Of a stretch of 7,450 bases of DNA, positions 1 through 5,759 are shown piece after piece. The stretch is from Aquificaceae bacterium (GTDB lineage Bacteria > Aquificota > Aquificia > Aquificales > Aquificaceae): assembly GCA_015490105.1 (NCBI GenBank), contig WFYK01000104.1:1-7450 (forward strand), read 5' to 3'. The notes below the pieces were generated by a model. The model was given only the letters and a program-made list of their open reading frames with translations, ran no database searches and was not told the origin of the DNA. Position 1 is the first letter of the stretch; each line of letters starts with the position of its first letter. The translations under genes and the position numbers were made by a program.

Positions 1-2046
1 CTCAAGAGGCGGGCACACGTAAAACCCTTGAACGAGATCTATCCCTACTTTTTTTACTTCATTAAGGATAGTCTCTTTAGACACAAACTCCGCTATCGGT
101 TCTATGCCGAGTTCCTTACAAAATTCCACTATGTGTTTCACAACGACCCTGTCTATGGCATTCTTCTCAAGAGCTTCTATAAGTGTTCCATCTATCTTTA
201 TAAAGTCTGGGGATAGGTTAGCTATACGTGAAAAGTTTGAATACCCTGCCCCGAAATCATCTATAGCGACCTTAGCTCCCAAGCTCTTAACTATATCTAC
301 GAAGCGTCTAACTTCCGTATACTGTCTTACACTTTCGGTTTCAAGCAGTTCAAAAATAATCCTTCTGGCTACATCGGGTTGCTTCTCGAGAAGATCGTAG
401 ATGAAGTTTTCTACTGTAACGTCGGTTATATCCTCTAAAGAAATATTTACGGAGAAAGACTCCCTTTTAGAAGAAAAAATCTCAAAAGCTTTGGATATAA
501 CGAGCTTTGTCAAGCTCCTGTAGTGCTTTGACTCTTTAGCAACCTCTAAAAATTCGGAAGGATAAATTAATTTTCCCTTTTCATCCTTTATACGTAGGAG
601 ACATTCGTAATATAGAACCTCTCCCGTAGATATTTTTACGACAGGTTGGAAATGCAAAACTATGTCTTCTTCTATAACCGCTTTCCTTACGCGATCTGCA
701 ATGTATAGGTTTTTTTGAAGTTCCTCCATAAGCTCCTGCGAGAAAACGAAAACTTTTTCACGAAGTTTCTTTACCTTTTTCAAAGCTATATCAGCTTTTT
801 CAAGAAAGGGTTTCTCGAAAGATATACCTGCAGACAGACTCACATTAACGCTAAGCCCCATAACGTTAAAAGTGTAGCGTTCTGCGTCTTCTACGATCTC
901 TTGAGCAATATCTATGACAGCGGATGGATTTGGATATTCTTCTATCAGCATACCGAAGTCGTCCGCTCCCACCCTAAAGAGGTGGCACTTCAACTTGTAA
1001 GCGCTCACTTTTTCCCTTAAAAAGTTGGCCAGGGCTTTCAGGAGTTCATCCCCGAAGGAAACCCCGTAGAGGTCATTAAAACGTTTAAATCCGTCTATGT
1101 TAAAAAGAACTAAAGCGGGCTTAGAAGATCTCTCCAAAGCTTCATAAAGGGCTTTTCTGTTTGGTAGCTTCGTTAGGTCATCCGTTCTGTAGAGGGTTTC
1201 CAATTTAGTATACAGATCCTCTAAATGTCTCCTTTGCGTCTCTATTCTCAGAAGCAGATACATCATACCTCCGAGAACGCTTAAAAAGACCGCTGTCAAG
1301 CCAAAAGACATAGCGGTAATGAGGTTAGCTTCTTTACTCCGCTCCTTTACATAAGTGTCTTCAAGCTGAGAGAGTTTTTCCAGGGTTCCGCTTTCGCGGG
1401 TTATGTATAAAAACGTTCGTCTAAAAGGAGGAAAGAACTCCACAAAGATCTCAAGATGTTTCATAAGCGTGTCGTGAATGGGTTTTACGCTTTGATCGAC
1501 TTTAAAGCTTTGGAGTTTTCCTATGTATCGCTCTATGTCTTCTATGAATGTGGGGTCGAGACTCTTTCTAACGAGTAGAACGTAGGAGCTTATGTTGTGT
1601 AGTGTAGAGAGATATTCCAAATCTATATTTCTTGCAGTTTCCGTGTAGCGTAGAAATAGGGAAGGGATGTAGGTAAGGGAGTTTTTTATGATTGAATTCA
1701 GCGTCTCGAAGTCTTCTATTGCTTGCTTTTTGCGGATCAGCAGGCGCTCAAACTCGAGAGCAACCTTTCGAGATTCAGGGTAGTTTTTCAGATTTTTATC
1801 GATCAGTCTTGTGATTATTTCTTCTTCTTCTTTCAGAAGCTTATGAATATTATCGTAGCTGTAATAGATTAGATCCACGCTTAGAAGGACCTCGCTGTTT
1901 ACCTGCAACTCTATCCGCTCTACATCCCTTATTAGGTCAAGCGTTTCAGAGGTTTCTTGAAGAAACCTCCTCGTGTATCTGTCAAAAAAGAGGAAAGCGC
2001 TCACTACAAATAGGGCTAAGCCTACCAATAGGTAGTGCTTTTTCAC
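1..2046 (-). CDS. Membrane GGDEF-EAL protein with DAHL-like sensor, 3' end outside window
   Basis: This is a likely c-di-GMP signalling protein of the inner membrane; 682 codons are open to the window edge. Residues 4-21 form TM1. Residues 22-239 are an all-helical, cysteine-free extracytoplasmic region with the F113-x3-N117-S-x3-N122-S-x2-Y-x-P pattern of DAHL sensor domains. TM2 is about 241-267, and GGDEF starts near T288. The GGDEF half is degenerate: GADDF at 360-364, Asn316 for the first metal Asp (NID), and GV for GH at 328-329. No RxxD I-site is seen. The EAL half keeps E481 (as ECL), N534, D596-D597-F-G, K617, E653 and Q673, so phosphodiesterase activity is plausible. AEGVE has become AEFVS. 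The visible part ends at QGFYVCPPLE, so perhaps 10-20 residues are missing. The GTG start is set by AAGGAG six bases upstream. The gene lies 3 bp after the peroxidase gene, so the two probably share a transcript. Confidence 0.9.
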   Translation of the reverse strand, partial: MKKHYLLVGLALFVVSAFLFFDRYTRRFLQETSETLDLIRDVERIELQVNSEVLLSVDLIYYSYDNIHKLLKEEEEIITRLIDKNLKNYPESRKVALEFERLLIRKKQAIEDFETLNSIIKNSLTYIPSLFLRYTETARNIDLEYLSTLHNISSYVLLVRKSLDPTFIEDIERYIGKLQSFKVDQSVKPIHDTLMKHLEIFVEFFPPFRRTFLYITRESGTLEKLSQLEDTYVKERSKEANLITAMSFGLTAVFLSVLGGMMYLLLRIETQRRHLEDLYTKLETLYRTDDLTKLPNRKALYEALERSSKPALVLFNIDGFKRFNDLYGVSFGDELLKALANFLREKVSAYKLKCHLFRVGADDFGMLIEEYPNPSAVIDIAQEIVEDAERYTFNVMGLSVNVSLSAGISFEKPFLEKADIALKKVKKLREKVFVFSQELMEELQKNLYIADRVRKAVIEEDIVLHFQPVVKISTGEVLYYECLLRIKDEKGKLIYPSEFLEVAKESKHYRSLTKLVISKAFEIFSSKRESFSVNISLEDITDVTVENFIYDLLEKQPDVARRIIFELLETESVRQYTEVRRFVDIVKSLGAKVAIDDFGAGYSNFSRIANLSPDFIKIDGTLIEALEKNAIDRVVVKHIVEFCKELGIEPIAEFVSKETILNEVKKVGIDLVQGFYVCPPLE

Positions 2047-2049
2047 CTT

Positions 2050-2985
2050 TTACTCCTTCAATATTTCCGGAAGCTCACCTGTGAGGGTTTTGAGAAAAGC
2101 AACTATCTTCCTTACTTCGTCTTCGGAAAGCTTATAGCCCAGATTATGATAAGACATCTTTCTTACAGCTTCTTCCAAGGTTTTTGCGCTTCCGTCGTGA
2201 AAGTAAGGGTATGTGCAGGCAACGTTTCTAAGGCTCGGAACCTTGTATCTATTTTTGTCAAACTCCCTTCCGGTTATCCTGTAGCGATCTGGATTTGAAG
2301 GTTTCCACTCAACCGGGATCACCGCACCGAAGAGCTGAAAAGAATTCCCGCCCACGTTGATCCCGTTATGGCAACTGATACATCCCAGACGCTTAAAAAG
2401 TTTATAGCCTTCGAGTTCCTCCTTAGATAGCTCAATTTCTCCTCTCAAAAAGCGGTCAAATTTGCTGTTGGGCGTGATGAGAGCCTTTTCGAACTCTACG
2501 ATTGCATCGATAACTTGGTCGAAGGTTATCCTGTCGGTTCCGTAAACTTCTTTAAAAAGCTTTCTATAAACCGGATTTTCGTTTAGTCTTCTTTCCACTT
2601 CCTCTTTAGTCATACCCATTTCCTTAGGATTGTGGATTGGGCCGAGGGCTTGTTCACGAAGATCCCTTGCCCTTCCGTCCCAAAACTGTCTGAAGTTGAA
2701 AACCGCGTTAAATACTGAAGGTGCGTTTACTCCTGTAGATTGTCCGTTGATACCTACCGAAGCTTCCCTGTGATCGGTTCCCCACTTGTTGTATAAGTCG
2801 TGGCAAGTGGCACAAGAAACGGTCTTGTTTTTTGAAAGTATCGGGTCGTGAAAGAGAAGTTTCCCAAGCTTGGCTTTCTTCTTATCGTATTCAACCTTCT
2901 GGGGAATGGGCTTTATGGGTTCGGTCTCGAGCAGGTCAGTAGCCCAAACCAAAGCTACCAAAGCGATCAACAATATCAAGGCCAT
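2050..2985 (-). CDS. Di-haem cytochrome c peroxidase (CCP/MauG family)
   Basis: This is a periplasmic peroxidase expected to reduce H2O2 with electrons from small c-type cytochromes. It has 311 residues, near family size. Residues 1-15 are a hydrophobic signal or anchor (MALILLIALVALVWA). The N-terminal haem site is C58-A-T-C61-H62 and the second is C202-I-S-C205-H206. Family landmarks are FWDGRA at 101-106 (W102 sits between the haems), NPKEMG with the catalytic-type E122, PYFHDGS with H263, and M277 as likely axial ligand of the second haem, followed by LGYKLSEDEVRKIVAFLKTLTG. The loop that usually reads SIGHxxQ and supplies a removable His ligand reads SVGINGQ (76-82). The start is slightly uncertain. 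AAGGT abuts the ATG with no spacer, whereas TTG at codon 3 sits six bases from it, and a stop codon lies six codons upstream. It heads a unit with the GGDEF-EAL gene. Confidence 0.93.
   Translation of the reverse strand: MALILLIALVALVWATDLLETEPIKPIPQKVEYDKKKAKLGKLLFHDPILSKNKTVSCATCHDLYNKWGTDHREASVGINGQSTGVNAPSVFNAVFNFRQFWDGRARDLREQALGPIHNPKEMGMTKEEVERRLNENPVYRKLFKEVYGTDRITFDQVIDAIVEFEKALITPNSKFDRFLRGEIELSKEELEGYKLFKRLGCISCHNGINVGGNSFQLFGAVIPVEWKPSNPDRYRITGREFDKNRYKVPSLRNVACTYPYFHDGSAKTLEEAVRKMSYHNLGYKLSEDEVRKIVAFLKTLTGELPEILKE
2053..2058 (-). promoter_or_regulatory. Shine-Dalgarno AAGGAG for the GGDEF-EAL gene
   Basis: AAGGAG lies in the last two codons of the peroxidase gene, six bases ahead of a GTG at 2046-2044. 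There is no ATG nearby in this frame, and the first transmembrane segment begins almost at once after the GTG. This motif therefore decides the start and suggests translation linked to the peroxidase. Confidence 0.8.
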
Positions 2986-2999
2986 ACCTTGCTGACCAC

Positions 3000-3007
3000 A
3001 TTATAAT
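3000..3007. promoter_or_regulatory. Overlapping divergent -10 boxes in the 51-bp intergenic region
   Basis: The region 2986-3036 separates two divergent genes. Plus-strand TATAAT occupies 3002-3007, and minus-strand TATAAT occupies 3005-3000, so two perfect -10 hexamers share four base pairs. The plus box would give a leader of roughly 24 bases to the radical SAM ATG. The minus box would give a leader of only about 8 bases to the peroxidase start. I see no convincing -35 box on either side, so promoter function is inferred from the -10 matches and gene layout only. Confidence 0.5.
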
Positions 3008-3024
3008 AATTTTCCTAAAAACTC

Positions 3025-3029
3025 AGGAG
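3025..3029 (+). promoter_or_regulatory. Shine-Dalgarno AGGAG for the radical SAM gene
   Basis: AGGAG is followed by seven bases and then the ATG at 3037. This supports that start as translation initiation. It is the normal spacing, in contrast to the peroxidase gene on the other strand. Confidence 0.75.
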
Positions 3030-3036
3030 TGCAAGC

Positions 3037-4038
3037 ATGAGTGTAGACTTGGATTTTGAAATAGATGAGGCACTGGCAAGTAAACTTTCCGAGGGTTTGG
3101 AAATAAAGAAAAAGCACTTCGGCAACAAGATTTACTTTCACAGCCCGGGCTTTAAGCATTATGAAGTGGACGACTTTTCCGTAGAGGGACCTCCGAGATT
3201 CGTGGACATATCCGTAACGGGGAAGCAGTGTGAACTTATGTGTGATCACTGTGCCAGCAAGATCCTGTGGCATATGATACCTGCAACCACTCCGGAGGAA
3301 CTGTGGAAGACCTGCCAAAACTTAAAGGAACAAGGTGTTACGGGTATCCTCGTATCCGGAGGATCGGATAAAGACGGCTTCGTTCCTCTTTGGGACTTTT
3401 TTGACGTTATGAAGGATGTGAAAGAGAAGTTGGGTATGCTTGTGACCTGCCACGTCGGTTTGGTAGACGAGAGATTCGCTGAGGGGTTAAAATCCGCCGG
3501 AGTTGACGCGGTCCTTATGGACGTTATAGGCGACAACGAGACTATAGCTCAAGTCTACAAACTCCCCCACAAGACTGTGGAAGATTACGATAGATCTTTG
3601 AAACTCTTGAAAGAGGCAGGTTTGAGGATCGTCCCTCACGTAATAATAGGACTTCACTACGGGAAGATAAAAGGAGAGTTCAGAGCAATAGATACCATTG
3701 CCAAGCACGATCCCGATGCACTCGTTCTTGTAGTGGTTATGCCCTACTACGGTAAGGCAAAGTTCCAGCTCCTCCCTCCGCCTAAAGTAGAGGAAAGTCT
3801 TGAGGTGGTTCTTTATGCAAGGAAATCCGTTCCCAACGCCCCGGTGGTCATAGGTTGTGCGCGACCCGCAGGATCGGAGAGGGTCAAATTTGACATATAC
3901 TCCGTGCTTGCGGGTGTAAACGGCATAGCTTTTCCTGCGGAAGGTGTGGTAACATTTTCTAAGTCCATAGGTTTGGAACCTGTAATATCCCCCAGTTGCT
4001 GTTCAACTGTGTTTATGATGGAAATGGGTATACTATAG
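3037..4038 (+). CDS. Radical SAM protein, biotin-synthase-like; possible LipS1/LipS2-type lipoyl synthase subunit
   Basis: This is a soluble 333-residue radical SAM enzyme. The 4Fe-4S site is C65-x3-C69-x2-C72, preceded by DISVTGKQ, a typical first strand. A glycine-rich SAM-contact motif SGGSDKDG is at 107-114. Further features are DVIGDNETI and VIIGLHYGKIKGE, the latter typical of the uncharacterised 'biotin synthase homolog' group (COG1856 as I remember it). Extra cysteines at 138, 274 (GCARPAG) and a C321-C322 pair near the C-terminus could ligate an auxiliary cluster. From memory, the split lipoyl synthases LipS1 and LipS2 belong to such biotin-synthase-like families, which makes a lipoyl role possible. 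However, lipS1 and lipS2 usually sit together and no partner is visible here. I am sure of the superfamily and unsure of the substrate. The gene lies 23 bp before rpsT on the same strand. Confidence 0.9.
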   Translation: MSVDLDFEIDEALASKLSEGLEIKKKHFGNKIYFHSPGFKHYEVDDFSVEGPPRFVDISVTGKQCELMCDHCASKILWHMIPATTPEELWKTCQNLKEQGVTGILVSGGSDKDGFVPLWDFFDVMKDVKEKLGMLVTCHVGLVDERFAEGLKSAGVDAVLMDVIGDNETIAQVYKLPHKTVEDYDRSLKLLKEAGLRIVPHVIIGLHYGKIKGEFRAIDTIAKHDPDALVLVVVMPYYGKAKFQLLPPPKVEESLEVVLYARKSVPNAPVVIGCARPAGSERVKFDIYSVLAGVNGIAFPAEGVVTFSKSIGLEPVISPSCCSTVFMMEMGIL

Positions 4039-4048
4039 AAGCTTTTGT

Positions 4049-4054
4049 GGAGGT
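4049..4054 (+). promoter_or_regulatory. Shine-Dalgarno GGAGGT for rpsT
   Basis: GGAGGT lies in the 23-bp gap after the radical SAM stop, seven bases ahead of the rpsT ATG. It is the strongest ribosome-binding site in the window, as expected for a highly translated ribosomal protein gene. Confidence 0.8.
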
Positions 4055-4061
4055 AAGGTAG

Positions 4062-4343
4062 ATGGCAAACACCCGTCAGGCTATAAAGAGGGCAAGGAGA
4101 GACGCAAGGAGGAGAGAAAGAAACAGGTATCACCTTTCCCGTATGAGGACCTACATAAGGAACTTCAGGCGAATGATCGAGGCGGGTGATCTTGAAAAAG
4201 CTAAGGAGTTCCTTCCGGAAGTTGTAAGCATAATCTACCACACCGCAAGCAAAGGTGTGATTCACAAAAGGGAAGCTTCAAGGAGGGTTTCAAGACTTTA
4301 CCATCTTCTTAACAAAGCTCTCTCCCAGCAAGAGTCCGAGTAA
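4062..4343 (+). CDS. rpsT: Small ribosomal subunit protein S20
   Basis: S20 binds 16S rRNA directly and helps early 30S assembly. The 93-residue product is small, very basic and helical. It starts MANTRQAIKRARRDARRRER, the family N-terminus (family: MANxxSAxKRxRxxxxRRxxN), and continues with the conserved middle (RTYIRNFRRMIEAGD) and HKREASRRVSRLYHLLNKAL, the S20 C-terminal signature (normally HKNxAxRxxSRLxxxxNxL). Family members are usually 85-90 residues. The arginine richness fits a thermophile. Its last 18 codons, including the stop, overlap the tail of murJ on the opposite strand. It may be cotranscribed with the radical SAM gene 23 bp upstream. No promoter of its own is obvious in that short gap, though one inside the upstream gene cannot be excluded. 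Confidence 0.97.
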   Translation: MANTRQAIKRARRDARRRERNRYHLSRMRTYIRNFRRMIEAGDLEKAKEFLPEVVSIIYHTASKGVIHKREASRRVSRLYHLLNKALSQQESE

Positions 4344-5759
4344 TATAAGGAAATAAAGACCCGCTCCGATAGGGACGATCACAGCTACTCTAAGGAGCGG
4401 GTCGGTGATAACATCCTTTGCAACCATCAAAGCGATAACCATAACTAAGGTAGCAAAGATCCCCCTCAGGCTGTCTTTCCAAGGGAATTTGATATCTTTC
4501 CTTAAGTAAATAAATAAGGAAGCACACAAAAGAAGATTTGCGATCGACGATCCCAGAGCTATTCCCTCAGGACCCAAATTTAACCCTAAAGCCAAACTCA
4601 TAGCTAAAACTCCGTCTACCGTTAAGTAAAAGAGAGAGAAGTAAACCGCCCGCGAGGTTCTGTCCGAGGAAAAAAGAAAGGAATACAAACTCCTACTTAA
4701 GGTGGAGAAAGGAAGACCGATACAGTAAAAGCTCAATATTTGCGCGGTTTTTATTACCTCCTCTTCACCGAAAGCACCTCTTCCAAACAAAATCCTTATC
4801 ACCTCCTCAGAAAGCAAAATAAGACCCGCGGACGCAGGAATAGAAAGGAGGAGTGCACCCCTTAGCCCTTCCTTCAGCCCGCCTTTAGATCCTCCCTTGT
4901 TCGATGAAAGAACCGACAAGAGAACCGTAGCAAAAGAAACCGAAACAACACCCAAGGGAAAGTTGTAAACCCTGTGGGCGTAAGAGAGGTAAGAGACCGA
5001 ACCTACGGGAAGAAAGGAGGCAATCGCCGTGGATATCAATACTGTGATCTGATTCAAGCCGAGAGAACTGACAGAAAAGAGGGTTCTTTTCAGAAATTCC
5101 TTCACTTCCTCACCCAAGGAAGGTTTAAAGGAAGGAAGACAGGAGTGCTTCAGGGCAACGGTGAAAACGAAAAGGAACTGAACAAGAGATCCGAGTATCA
5201 CCGCTGGAATGAAGGTTAAACTTTCAAGCGCTTGATATGTGAGGAAAAGCACCCCGCTGAAGGTTAGGTTAAATATAGCTTGAGACACCGTTGTAGGGAA
5301 AAATACTCCTCTGGCGTTTAGGATCGCGGACAGAAATATAGTTTGGGATAAAACGAATAGGTAGAGGAAAAACCATCTCGTTAGCTCAACCGCAAGCGCA
5401 AAATGAGATTCCTCTCTTATACCCGGCGCTACCGCGGAAACGATAGCCTCCGAAAAAAACCATCCCAACACCGATACAGCAAGGGAAATCACTAAAAAAG
5501 AGGGGAAGATCTTCCCTATTTTTGCCTTCGCTTGTCTTTCACTTTCGGAAGAGTTGTATATGGGGATCAGGGAAGCATTAAGAGCTCCTTCCCCCACAAC
5601 CGATCTCAGAAGATTAGGGATCCTGAAAGCTACAAAGAAGGCATCCGCGACCGGACCCGCTCCAAAGAGGTAAGCTACGCTCATCTCTCTCAAAAGACCG
5701 GAGAACCTGCTTAGGATTACACCGAGGGAAAAGCTGAAAACCTTTCGAAGTATCTTCAT
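4290..5759 (-). CDS. murJ: Lipid II flippase MurJ (MviN)
   Basis: MurJ moves lipid-linked peptidoglycan precursor across the inner membrane and belongs to the MOP transporter superfamily. The 489 residues are strongly hydrophobic, with about 14 predicted membrane segments. The N-terminus matches the family closely: SRFSGLLRE, FGAGPVADAFFVAFRIPNLL and GEGALNASLIPIY. The residues known as essential in E. coli MurJ appear at the same numbers (R18, R24, D39, R52), and the later essential Arg corresponds to R263 in YAHRVYNFPLGV. E. coli MurJ is about 511 residues, so this copy is slightly short at the C-terminus. The ATG overlaps the priA stop as ATGA and has no good Shine-Dalgarno of its own, which points to translational coupling with priA. 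The 3' end runs 54 bp into rpsT on the opposite strand. Confidence 0.96.
   Translation of the reverse strand: MKILRKVFSFSLGVILSRFSGLLREMSVAYLFGAGPVADAFFVAFRIPNLLRSVVGEGALNASLIPIYNSSESERQAKAKIGKIFPSFLVISLAVSVLGWFFSEAIVSAVAPGIREESHFALAVELTRWFFLYLFVLSQTIFLSAILNARGVFFPTTVSQAIFNLTFSGVLFLTYQALESLTFIPAVILGSLVQFLFVFTVALKHSCLPSFKPSLGEEVKEFLKRTLFSVSSLGLNQITVLISTAIASFLPVGSVSYLSYAHRVYNFPLGVVSVSFATVLLSVLSSNKGGSKGGLKEGLRGALLLSIPASAGLILLSEEVIRILFGRGAFGEEEVIKTAQILSFYCIGLPFSTLSRSLYSFLFSSDRTSRAVYFSLFYLTVDGVLAMSLALGLNLGPEGIALGSSIANLLLCASLFIYLRKDIKFPWKDSLRGIFATLVMVIALMVAKDVITDPLLRVAVIVPIGAGLYFLILLGLLLGESFVKKMVKS
4358..4403. repeat. Perfect 10-bp inverted repeat past rpsT, inside murJ
   Basis: GACCCGCTCC at 4358-4367 is exactly complementary to GGAGCGGGTC at 4394-4403, with a 26-base loop. 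The first arm begins 15 bases after the rpsT stop and within the murJ coding region. It could be a 3' hairpin for the rpsT transcript. No T-run follows on the plus strand, so it is not a classic intrinsic terminator in that direction. Read on the minus strand it is followed by TTTATTTCC, which would be premature for murJ. The function is unproven. Confidence 0.45.
5756..5759 (-). other. ATGA stop-start overlap between priA and murJ
   Basis: On the minus strand the bases ATGA hold both the murJ ATG (5759-5757) and the priA TGA (5758-5756). The preceding bases have no good Shine-Dalgarno, which suggests that ribosomes finishing priA re-initiate on murJ. Confidence 0.85.

Noticed and set aside
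104..1020. Plus-strand open frames at 28-216, 104-400 and 715-1020
   Set aside because: They lie antisense to the continuous GGDEF-EAL frame, have no ribosome-binding sites and show no family features.
2986..3036. A riboswitch or small RNA in the divergent intergenic region
   Set aside because: Only 51 bases are available and no stable fold or known motif is visible beyond the promoter and ribosome-binding signals.
3246..4265. Minus-strand frames at 3246-3536, 3487-3708 and 3813-4265
   Set aside because: They are shadows of the radical SAM and rpsT genes and read as low-complexity or unrelated sequence.
4358..4403. A classic rho-independent terminator for rpsT
   Set aside because: The stem is strong, but the loop is long and no T-run follows on the plus strand, so I list it only as an inverted repeat.
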